Shown here: positions 1 to 5,102 of the stretch, piece by piece
How the letters are laid out: the number at the start of each line of letters is the position of its first letter
Position numbering within the stretch: position 1 is the first letter of the stretch
Assembly: GCA_003450555.1 (NCBI GenBank)
Contig: DMFQ01000248.1
Location: 1-5,102, forward strand
Source of the DNA: Ktedonobacter sp.
GTDB taxonomy: Bacteria; Chloroflexota; Ktedonobacteria; Ktedonobacterales; Ktedonobacteraceae
Reading direction: 5' to 3'
Length of the DNA: 5,102 bases
Translations under genes and position numbers: made by a program
Notes under the pieces: model-generated
What the model was told of the DNA's origin: nothing
Database searches by the model: none
The model's input: only the letters and a program-made list of their open reading frames with translations

Positions 1-600
1 GTACGCGAAGTGAGTCGGATTGAGCGCATACACCAGCTGCTTGCGGAGTATCCTGAAGCATTCGTTGCGCCAGCTTTTGACGATTATCGCGTGATTGCAG
101 GCAATTCGACGCTGGGTAAAGAGATTTTTAATGCCGCTCACTTCGATATGATCGTGGTACCGGTGGGTGGTGGCGGTCTCTGTTCGGGGCTGGTTGTCGC
201 ACGTGATCACTTGCAAGCACAGACAAAAATCGTTGGAGCCGAACCTTTGCTTGGTAATGATGCTGCTCGATCTTTTCGTAGCGGACAGCTACTTGCGAAT
301 GAGCAAGAACCTGCTACTATAGCCGACGGGGCGCGTACTTTAAGTCTAGGTCATCTCAATTGGGAGATTTTACGGAATGGGTTGAGTGATATCATTGAAG
401 TTCCAGATGAAATCATTCTGGATGCTTTACGCCGCTACTTCCGATATGTGAATCTCAAAGTTGAACCAACCGGAGCTCTGGCTCTTGGTGCTCTACTCAC
501 CCAGCCCGAACAGTTTTATGGCAAACGGATATGTTGCGTAGTAAGCGGTGGCAACGTTGATCCTTCTGTGTTTGCGCGAGCTCTTCTGGTAGACGAGTAA
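1..600 (+). CDS. Threonine/serine dehydratase-family PLP enzyme, C-terminal part (5' end outside window)
   Basis: This is the last 199 codons of a fold-type II PLP enzyme that would deaminate L-threonine or L-serine to the 2-oxo acid and ammonia; serine racemases share the same fold. The frame is open from base 1 with no stop, so the GTG at 10 is an internal Val and not a start. Seen in the fragment: the Gly-rich phosphate-binding loop VPVGGGG (about residues 53-59), the AEPLLGND segment whose Glu81, Gly85 and Asp87 have the spacing of the divalent-metal site of serine racemase/dehydratase, EPTGALALGAL near 155, and the closing VVSGGNVD near 180-187. The Lys that forms the Schiff base (in an SFKxRG motif in this family) is in the missing N-terminal third, about 120 residues. 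The protein ends about 14 residues after SGGNVD, so it has no C-terminal ACT domain, which fits the short catabolic type rather than allosteric IlvA. Dehydratase versus racemase cannot be settled here. Confidence 0.9.
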   Translation, partial: VREVSRIERIHQLLAEYPEAFVAPAFDDYRVIAGNSTLGKEIFNAAHFDMIVVPVGGGGLCSGLVVARDHLQAQTKIVGAEPLLGNDAARSFRSGQLLANEQEPATIADGARTLSLGHLNWEILRNGLSDIIEVPDEIILDALRRYFRYVNLKVEPTGALALGALLTQPEQFYGKRICCVVSGGNVDPSVFARALLVDE

Positions 601-616
601 AAAAAGGATTCAGCTA

Positions 617-671
617 GAGAGCAAGAGGAGAGGTTCGATGGATGTCTCCTCGAACCTCTCCTCTTGCTCTC
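617..671. terminator. Large perfect inverted repeat between convergent genes, likely bidirectional terminator
   Basis: Bases 617-638 and 650-671 are exact reverse complements (22 bp). In the 11-nt loop, GGA (640-642) can pair with TCC (647-649) after one bulged base, leaving a TGTC tetraloop. The hairpin begins 17 nt after the dehydratase stop and ends 8 nt after the stop of the minus-strand gene, so it sits where both transcripts should end. It lacks a canonical U-tract touching the stem. On the minus-strand transcript a run of seven T (bases 599-605) follows only after about 11 nt, and on the plus strand only short T-rich sequence follows. Position and stem strength support termination or 3'-end protection; the mechanism is inferred. 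Confidence 0.7.
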
Positions 672-678
672 ATTCTCG

Positions 679-2010
679 TTAAGACTGAGGTGGGTAGACG
701 GAGATATTCGAGAAAGTTGCCTGGGCACCAGGGGCTGAATGAGGGAGATTGGAGACGAAAAAGGCAATTGATCCACTGGAATATGTATTATCCGTGACAG
801 TCTGCAGGACCTGCCCATTGACACTGAAAGTCATCGTTGGACCCTGTGTGCTGATGGCAATATGATTGATTTTTCCCTGCTTTTGTATGGCGGTAGATTG
901 TAAATAATTTACAAGGAAACTGCTTGTCGATGTTCCTGTGCCATCGACAGACCCTTTGAAAATGGCAAAAGTTCCGTCGCCGTACAGTTCGAAACGGTAA
1001 TATGTTGCTATATCAAATGACTGATTTGATGCACCACGGATATATATGCCATACCCATTGTTTTGAGATCCTTTTGAAAGAATGGCATCAGCTGTAAAGA
1101 AGAAGTTGCTGAAGTTTCTGCCACCTGGTATTAACTCGGAGAACAATTTATTGTTATCATCCTCTAAAACCATTGAGCCATTACCAATTTTGACGGAGAA
1201 TTCACCGGGTTTGCTTGTCAAGTCCCATCCCGAGTTATTATTTGTCAAAGTATCACTGAATAAAGGTTTCCCTCTGGGAACAGATGTCGGAGCCAACGTA
1301 GTTGGTACCTGGATAGTCGTGGTGGCAGCGTTTTTCTTTACATACAGATATCCACCAATACTTCCTCCTACGACGACGAGTAAGATTACGGCGATGGTGA
1401 TAATCATAGCGATTTTTGGGTTGCGCTTTTGTTCTTCTGCTTGCTGCGTGAAATTGTTTGATGGATAGCTGCTCGCGCCTGGAAATTGGGCATAACCAGG
1501 TTGATTATAACTATTCGTAGTTGGTACTTGTGTGAAGCCAGATTGCTGAAAGTTATTCAAATTGCCTGGGTGAAATCCACCTGCTGTTGGCTGTTGGGAG
1601 GGTTGAGCATAAAACTGCGGTTGTTGTACCGGGGGTCCATAAAAGTTGTTTGGACTAGATTGTTGGCCAAAAGTTTCGGAGGGTATATTAGTTCCCGCCT
1701 GAAATTGATTGGGTGGGCCGAATGCCTGTTGAGGTACCGAAAAACCGTTAGAGGAGCTATTTGATGCGGGTTGAGCTGGAGACTGCATCCATGGTTGTCC
1801 TCCAAATTGGCTTGTGCCAGAAGGTGTGGGTTGCGGAGTACTTCCCCAAGGCGTGGTGGAGGGTGGCTGGGCGAAAGAGTTATTTGGTTGAAGTGGCACA
1901 TTAATCAGGCCACAATTGCCACAATTGACTTCATTAGGAGGAAGTTGCCTACCACAACGCTGGCAAAGCTGTATGGGAGCACTACCATAGGATGGATAGA
2001 TCGAGGACAT
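679..2010 (-). CDS. Zinc-ribbon membrane protein with Q/N/P-rich linker and extracytoplasmic LamG-like domain, function unknown
   Basis: A 443-residue protein that I cannot assign to a characterised family. In order: a zinc ribbon with Cys16-x2-Cys19 and Cys30-x2-Cys33, the only cysteines in the protein; a low-complexity linker, about residues 41-190, made largely of Gln (26), Pro (25) and Asn (15) with Ser/Gly/Phe/Tyr and only one acidic or Lys/Arg residue (Glu112); a basic patch EEQKRNPK; one hydrophobic helix at about 200-224; a short Thr/Pro stalk; and a C-terminal beta-rich domain at about 250-440, starting LFSDTLTNNNSGW and ending ATFSNISVYP. That last part resembles concanavalin/LamG-like or DUF1080-type sugar-binding folds. 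Topology is inferred: ribbon and linker in the cytoplasm, beta domain outside. The ATG at 2010 is chosen because GGAGGG lies 7 nt upstream; a TTG five codons earlier overlaps that site. Similar architectures are, to my recollection, common in Ktedonobacteria. A sensor, adhesin or cell-surface binding role is possible but unproven. Confidence 0.85.
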   Translation of the reverse strand: MSSIYPSYGSAPIQLCQRCGRQLPPNEVNCGNCGLINVPLQPNNSFAQPPSTTPWGSTPQPTPSGTSQFGGQPWMQSPAQPASNSSSNGFSVPQQAFGPPNQFQAGTNIPSETFGQQSSPNNFYGPPVQQPQFYAQPSQQPTAGGFHPGNLNNFQQSGFTQVPTTNSYNQPGYAQFPGASSYPSNNFTQQAEEQKRNPKIAMIITIAVILLVVVGGSIGGYLYVKKNAATTTIQVPTTLAPTSVPRGKPLFSDTLTNNNSGWDLTSKPGEFSVKIGNGSMVLEDDNNKLFSELIPGGRNFSNFFFTADAILSKGSQNNGYGIYIRGASNQSFDIATYYRFELYGDGTFAIFKGSVDGTGTSTSSFLVNYLQSTAIQKQGKINHIAISTQGPTMTFSVNGQVLQTVTDNTYSSGSIAFFVSNLPHSAPGAQATFSNISVYPPQS

Positions 2011-2017
2011 AGAGAAA

Positions 2018-2023
2018 CCCTCC
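2018..2023 (-). promoter_or_regulatory. Shine-Dalgarno of the zinc-ribbon membrane protein
   Basis: On the minus strand GGAGGG precedes the ATG at 2010 by 7 nt, an ideal spacing. It decides the start: the possible TTG start at 2025 would lie on top of this site and would have no SD of its own. Confidence 0.85.
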
Positions 2024-2034
2024 AATAATAAACG

Positions 2035-2060
2035 GTGATACTTGTTGATGAGTATCTCAC
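2035..2060. promoter_or_regulatory. Dyad in the leader of the membrane-protein gene (possible operator or leader hairpin)
   Basis: GATACT (2037-2042) and AGTATC (2051-2056) are exact inverted repeats separated by 8 nt. The flanks extend the symmetry imperfectly: GT just before the left arm, and CAC two bases after the right arm, give GTGATACT against AGTATCTCAC. The dyad lies between the possible promoter and the Shine-Dalgarno, where a repressor site or leader hairpin would act. Six perfect pairs can occur by chance, so this is only a candidate. Confidence 0.3.
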
Positions 2061-2084
2061 ATTACTATTTGAACGTCTACTGGC

Positions 2085-2112
2085 ATAGTATTTTTGGATA
2101 AAGTCAACGCAA
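2085..2112 (-). promoter_or_regulatory. Possible sigma70-type promoter for the membrane-protein gene
   Basis: On the minus strand TTGCGT (2112-2107) and TACTAT (2090-2085) are separated by 16 nt. The -10 matches the consensus at 4 of 6 positions and the -35 at 3 of 6, so it is weak. It lies about 75 nt upstream of the ATG, giving a leader of roughly 65-70 nt that contains the dyad and the SD. A better -35-like TTGACT (2107-2102) overlaps it but is only 11 nt from the -10. With no terminator-like hairpin visible after the upstream hydroxylase gene, read-through from that operon is an alternative source of transcript. Confidence 0.3.
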
Positions 2113-2124
2113 ACCTGTATTTCC

Positions 2125-2140
2125 CCTCCTTACACCTCCT
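2125..2140 (-). other. Tandem AGGAGG motifs just after the large-subunit stop
   Basis: Immediately downstream of the TAG stop (minus strand) are two AGGAGG hexamers, at 2140-2135 and 2130-2125, separated by TGTA and continuing as a purine run. Each is a perfect anti-Shine-Dalgarno complement, but no ORF of useful length starts within SD distance; the next ATG (2080) opens only eight codons. It may be chance, a remnant of a lost downstream gene, or a ribosome-stalling or standby site. Confidence 0.4.
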
Positions 2141-4534
2141 CTATATGCTTTGTGTTTCTTTCAGTAATTCATATACTCTACACGGATGTAGTGGCATTTC
2201 AAGCACTCGTAGGTCAAATGGTGAGAGCGCGTCATCAATAGCTGAAGCGAAAAGAGCAGGTACTGGAATGACGCCCGCCTCGCCCGCCCCTTTCATACCA
2301 AGAGGACTGAGAGGTGAAGGTGTCTCGACATGATCAACAGTGATAGAAGGTATCTCTGCGGAGGTAGGGAGAAGATAATCCATAAAGCTGGCATTAATGA
2401 TCTGCCCATCTTCATTGTATACGAGCCGCTCATAGAAAGCTCCTCCAATCCCCTGTGCCACGCCGCCGTGTACTTGCCCTTCCACGACCATGGGATTTAT
2501 CACGCGTCCACAATCATGAATCGCGACATATTTCACAAATGAAACCATGCCTGTTTTTGGATCGACATCTATGATGGCTCCATGAACGCCACTGGCGAAA
2601 CTGGCATGTGGTGGGCTATAAAACTCTGTTGCCTCGAGACCGGGGGCGCCGCGTTCTGCTGGTAAGGCAGGTCCTTGACGGGGACCAGCTAAATTCATCG
2701 ACATCAGTTGTCGCGCATTTTCACCATAAGCATAGCGTAATGGGTTCGCGGAGATAGCTAGCTGCCCAAGCGTGAGTGAACGATGTGGAGCATCTTTAAC
2801 AAATACCTTGCCATCTACAAGTTCTATGTCTTCAGGGGCCGCTTCAAAAAGGTCAGCAGCCACCTGTTTGGCCTTTTCTCGCACTTTAACAGCAGCAAGG
2901 TGTAAGGCAGATCCAGCGACGGTGGCAGCGCGGCTGGCGAAGGTGCCAACCCCCCAATTGAATGACTGGGAATCCCCTTCGGTAAGTAACACTTCACTGG
3001 GGTGAATACCCAGCTGGTCGGCTACAATTTGTGCAAATGTGGTCGCGTGTGCTTGCCCTTGGGAAGTGACGCCTGTTGTGGCAAAGACTCGACCGTCCGA
3101 TTCAACGCGCACGCTTCCACCTTCATATGGGCCAATTGATGTGCCCTCGACATAATAGCCAACGCCGATTCCCAGGAAACGCCCCTGTGCGCGTGCCTCG
3201 GCCTGTAACTTTGGGAAATTGTCGTAATCCAGGAGAACTTTCAATTTATCGAGGCCGAGCTGGTAGTTTCCGCTATCATATTTCGTAGGGCCACCATCCT
3301 GATAGACGAAGCCAACATCCCAGGGGAACTCATCTGGCCGGATGAAATTGCGCGAACGCACTTCGCAGCGATCCATGTTCAGTTCTTTCGCTATACGATC
3401 CATGATGCGTTCCATAACAAAGACGGCGTGAGGACGTCCTGCTCCACGATAGGGGCTGACGGGAACCTTGTTAGTGTAGAGGACGGTAAATTCGCTGTAG
3501 TAGTGCTTCAGGCGGTATGGTCCAGGCAGGCTACAGGCTGTGATGATGGGAACGATGATGCCATAGGGGGTATATGCTCCCGTATCGTGCACAAAAGTAT
3601 CACGAACAGCTAACAGTACACCCTGGTCGTCGAAGGCGTATTCGACTTCATGAGTTTGGCCGCGTTCCTGGTTCGATGAAATGAAGTTTTCACGTCTATC
3701 CTCGATCCATTTCACCGGTCTGCCAAGTTTGATAGCGGCAAAAGGGGTGAGAATTTCTTCTGGATAGAACAGCATGATCTTTGTTCCAAAGCCACCACCC
3801 ACATCGGGCGCAACGACCCGCACTTTATGTTCAGGAAGATGGAAGATGGCGGAGAGGCCATTACGTATAGGAATAGGCCCTTGGGTCGAGATCCAGCAAG
3901 TAAGCATGCTCTCATGGGCCTCCCAACGTGCCAATACACCCCGGCATTCCATTGGCATAGCAGCCCCACGCTCTATGCTCATGGTCTCATGAATTGAATG
4001 TGTAGCAGAGGCAAATATACTGTCCGGATTGCCCACGTTTTGTATAAAATGAGCGGCAACATTTCCAGGAACATCTGTGTGAACTAGAGGGGCATTGTCT
4101 GCTGAAGCGACTTGCAAGCTGTGGATAACAGGAAGCGGCTCATATTCAACGTCGATCAGTTCGAGCGCATCCTCGGCAATATAGCGATCATCTGCTACGA
4201 CGAAGGCTACCGCTTGACCAACATAATGGACCTCGTCGAGCGCGAGAGGCAGTTGTGTACGAGGTTGTGTCAAAGCGGAATGAGGTATAAGGAGTGGGGA
4301 AGGTTCGAGTACCTCTCCGAGATCCGCGGCGGTGATTACTAAGTGGACCCCTGGCAGACTCAGAGCTGGATCTGAGTCTATGCTGACTATTCGTGCGTGA
4401 GCATGTGGGCTGCGTAGTACTGCCGCTTGCAGCATACCGGGTAGATCAATATCATCGACATAGTTGCCTTTGCCGCGGAGTAAGCGTGGGTCTTCTGACC
4501 TTTGAACAGGTGCGCCAAACCAACGTGTTGCCAT
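2141..4534 (-). CDS. Molybdenum hydroxylase large subunit (CoxL-like, xanthine oxidase family, molybdopterin-binding)
   Basis: A 797-residue catalytic subunit, the usual length for CoxL-type proteins, which hydroxylates or oxidises a substrate at a Mo centre held by molybdopterin (usually the cytosine dinucleotide form). It starts with the family signature RSEDPRLLRGKGNYVDDI (about 12-29), followed by the a/b hammerhead region (to about 130) and the two Mo-cofactor-binding regions. Visible sites: STQ with Gln218, placed like the Mo-contacting Gln of xanthine dehydrogenase; DVGGGFGTK (244-252); PYRGAGR (361-367); SQGQAHATTF (491-500); QVHGGVAQGIG (687-697); and GMKGAGEAG (746-754), whose Glu752 is the expected catalytic base. 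The active-site loop is the form II/hydroxylase type and lacks the Cys of true CO dehydrogenase (AYRCSFR). Cys197 replaces the Pro more usual in PMEPRG. The start at 4534 has GGAGGT 6 nt upstream; an in-frame start at 4621 would add 29 residues inside the small-subunit gene and lacks family similarity. The substrate is not deducible. Confidence 0.93.
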   Translation of the reverse strand: MATRWFGAPVQRSEDPRLLRGKGNYVDDIDLPGMLQAAVLRSPHAHARIVSIDSDPALSLPGVHLVITAADLGEVLEPSPLLIPHSALTQPRTQLPLALDEVHYVGQAVAFVVADDRYIAEDALELIDVEYEPLPVIHSLQVASADNAPLVHTDVPGNVAAHFIQNVGNPDSIFASATHSIHETMSIERGAAMPMECRGVLARWEAHESMLTCWISTQGPIPIRNGLSAIFHLPEHKVRVVAPDVGGGFGTKIMLFYPEEILTPFAAIKLGRPVKWIEDRRENFISSNQERGQTHEVEYAFDDQGVLLAVRDTFVHDTGAYTPYGIIVPIITACSLPGPYRLKHYYSEFTVLYTNKVPVSPYRGAGRPHAVFVMERIMDRIAKELNMDRCEVRSRNFIRPDEFPWDVGFVYQDGGPTKYDSGNYQLGLDKLKVLLDYDNFPKLQAEARAQGRFLGIGVGYYVEGTSIGPYEGGSVRVESDGRVFATTGVTSQGQAHATTFAQIVADQLGIHPSEVLLTEGDSQSFNWGVGTFASRAATVAGSALHLAAVKVREKAKQVAADLFEAAPEDIELVDGKVFVKDAPHRSLTLGQLAISANPLRYAYGENARQLMSMNLAGPRQGPALPAERGAPGLEATEFYSPPHASFASGVHGAIIDVDPKTGMVSFVKYVAIHDCGRVINPMVVEGQVHGGVAQGIGGAFYERLVYNEDGQIINASFMDYLLPTSAEIPSITVDHVETPSPLSPLGMKGAGEAGVIPVPALFASAIDDALSPFDLRVLEMPLHPCRVYELLKETQSI

Positions 4535-4546
4535 TATTCGACCTCC
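4532..4546 (-). promoter_or_regulatory. Coupled stop/start (TAATG) with Shine-Dalgarno for the large subunit
   Basis: On the minus strand the small-subunit stop TAA (4536-4534) and the large-subunit ATG (4534-4532) share one base as TAATG, and GGAGGT (4546-4541) sits 6 nt upstream inside the end of the small-subunit gene. This favours translational coupling, so the two subunits are made in matched amounts, and it fixes the large-subunit start. Confidence 0.85.
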
Positions 4547-5058
4547 ATGTGGGATGCGTGTAAACGTTCCGCGGCTAGTTTGACCGCCTCCACGATATTC
4601 TGATAGCCTGTACAGCGGCAAAGATTCCCTGAGAGTTCATGACGAATCTCTTCTTCAGTAGGGTTGGGATTCTCATGGAGCATAGCGTGAACCGACATGA
4701 TGATACCTGGGGTACAGAATCCGCATTGTAAGCCATGTTTTTCTTGAAAAGCCTGTTGAATGGGATGCAATTCGCTGTTGGTGCCAGCCATACCCTCGAT
4801 GGTGGTAAGTGCCATGCCATCGGATTGTACTGCCAACATGAGGCAGGAGCGCACTGCTTCGCCGTTGAGTAATACAGTACAGCAACCACAGACACCATGC
4901 TCACAACCGACGTGTGTTCCGGTCAAATGGAGTACATGGCGTAGAAAATCCGAAAGCAGCATTCTCACAGATACCTGCCGTTCATAGAGATGGCCGTTAA
5001 CGGTCACAGAGATAAGGTTTACTTCGCTGAAAGTGGGTGTTTCATCTTGTTCTTGCAT
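4534..5058 (-). CDS. Molybdenum hydroxylase small subunit (CoxS-like, two [2Fe-2S] clusters)
   Basis: A 174-residue iron-sulfur subunit that carries electrons from the Mo site of the large subunit to an FAD subunit or other acceptor. The N-terminal plant-ferredoxin-like domain (about 13-85) holds Cys52-x4-Cys57-x2-Cys60 and Cys72 in the motif GCEHGVCGCCTVLLNG. The C-terminal four-helix [2Fe-2S] domain (about 95-165) holds Cys112-x2-Cys115 (QCGFCTPG) and Cys147-x-Cys149 (NLCRCTGYQNI). All eight ligands are present, plus one extra Cys59 inside the first motif, where Ala is common. Length is normal for CoxS (about 150-180). An in-frame TAA 21 nt upstream of the ATG at 5058 rules out a longer form. 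No strong SD is seen before this ATG, only a weak purine stretch (GAAAGAG), so translation may depend on coupling to an upstream gene. The S-L order matches many Mo-hydroxylase operons; the FAD subunit is not in the window. Confidence 0.93.
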   Translation of the reverse strand: MQEQDETPTFSEVNLISVTVNGHLYERQVSVRMLLSDFLRHVLHLTGTHVGCEHGVCGCCTVLLNGEAVRSCLMLAVQSDGMALTTIEGMAGTNSELHPIQQAFQEKHGLQCGFCTPGIIMSVHAMLHENPNPTEEEIRHELSGNLCRCTGYQNIVEAVKLAAERLHASHMEVE

Positions 5059-5070
5059 AGAGCATGCTCT
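5059..5070. repeat. 12-bp perfect palindrome abutting the small-subunit start codon
   Basis: AGAGCATGCTCT is its own reverse complement and ends exactly where the small-subunit ATG begins, on the side where the ribosome binds. It could be a binding site for a dimeric regulator, or a chance palindrome. As RNA it folds at best into a 4-bp stem with a 4-nt loop, too weak to be a convincing hairpin. Confidence 0.45.
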
Positions 5071-5102
5071 TTCTATTTAATGCTCACGCCGTGTCCAGGC
5101 GG
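5071..5102 (-). other. Short region upstream of the small subunit, possibly the 3' end of another gene
   Basis: All three minus-strand frames entering at the window edge are open for several codons and then stop: TGA at 5087-5085, TAA at 5079-5077 and TAG at 5075-5073. The TAA frame would end a protein in AWTRREH. An upstream FAD-binding (CoxM-type) subunit ending here would fit operon logic and the weak SD of the next gene, but about 30 bases cannot show it. No promoter is seen in these bases. Confidence 0.25.

Noticed and set aside
10..12. GTG as the start of the dehydratase
   Set aside because: The frame is open through base 1, the enzyme family needs about 120 more N-terminal residues including the PLP Lys, and no SD precedes this GTG.
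516..824. Minus-strand 102-codon reading frame across the terminator
   Set aside because: It runs through the end of the dehydratase, the inverted repeat and the end of the membrane protein in another frame; composition is Ser/Arg-rich and looks like a shadow.
1471..1890. Tandem repeat in the DNA encoding the Q/N/P-rich linker
   Set aside because: The protein is compositionally biased, but I see no fixed repeat unit or period; motifs such as FGPP/YGPP and NNF recur irregularly.
1557..1901. Minus-strand 114-codon frame inside the Q/N/P linker
   Set aside because: It is an alternate frame of a low-complexity coding stretch, with no SD or recognisable domain.
2011..2025. TTG at 2025 as start of the membrane protein (five more residues)
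   Set aside because: It overlaps the GGAGGG that is ideally spaced for the ATG at 2010 and has no SD of its own.
2141..4534. Naming the large subunit as true aerobic CO dehydrogenase (coxL)
   Set aside because: The loop is PYRGAGR, without the Cys that binds the Cu-S-Mo centre in AYRCSFR form I enzymes.
4535..4621. Longer large subunit starting at 4621
   Set aside because: The extra 29 residues lie wholly inside the small-subunit gene in another frame and do not resemble the family; the ATG at 4534 has an SD, and MATRWFGAPVQRSEDPRLL is a typical N-terminus.

Overview
The window is bacterial chromosomal DNA of moderate GC, by eye around half, with compact protein-coding genes and no RNA genes, insertion sequences, CRISPR or phage genes that I can see. 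A zinc-ribbon / Gln-Pro-Asn-rich / single-TM / extracytoplasmic beta-domain protein next to molybdenum hydroxylase genes suggests a soil-type Chloroflexota such as the Ktedonobacteria. That placement comes from remembered family resemblance, not from a search.

Layout from left to right. (1) Positions 1-600, plus strand: the C-terminal part of a PLP-dependent threonine/serine dehydratase (or serine racemase) that begins outside the window. (2) Positions 601-678: a convergent intergenic gap filled by a 22-bp perfect inverted repeat (617-671), probably a terminator serving both sides. (3) Positions 679-2010, minus strand: a 443-residue membrane protein with a four-Cys zinc ribbon, an almost charge-free Q/N/P-rich linker, one TM helix and a C-terminal LamG-like beta domain. 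Its function is unknown. (4) Positions 2011-2140: its leader, with a clear Shine-Dalgarno, a dyad, a possible promoter, and a tandem pair of SD-like AGGAGG motifs just after the upstream gene's stop. (5) Positions 2141-4534 and 4534-5058, minus strand: the large molybdopterin subunit and small [2Fe-2S] subunit of a xanthine-oxidase-family molybdenum hydroxylase (CoxL-like and CoxS-like), joined by a TAATG stop/start overlap. (6) Positions 5059-5102: the leader of the small subunit, with a 12-bp palindrome touching the start codon and possibly the end of another gene.

The two hydroxylase subunits should work as one enzyme. The substrate is oxidised at the Mo-cofactor of the large subunit, and electrons leave through the two [2Fe-2S] clusters of the small subunit to an FAD subunit or another acceptor. 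No FAD (CoxM-type) subunit lies in the window, so it would have to be upstream (beyond 5102) or elsewhere. The large subunit lacks the CO-dehydrogenase active-site Cys (PYRGAGR instead of AYRCSFR) and, on my hand alignment, the purine-binding Glu of xanthine dehydrogenase, so its substrate is open. The dehydratase and the membrane protein show no evident functional link to it.

I did not find a clearly new multi-gene system. The best candidates for a second look are the membrane protein's architecture, the unassigned hydroxylase specificity, and the small regulatory-looking sites around the minus-strand genes.
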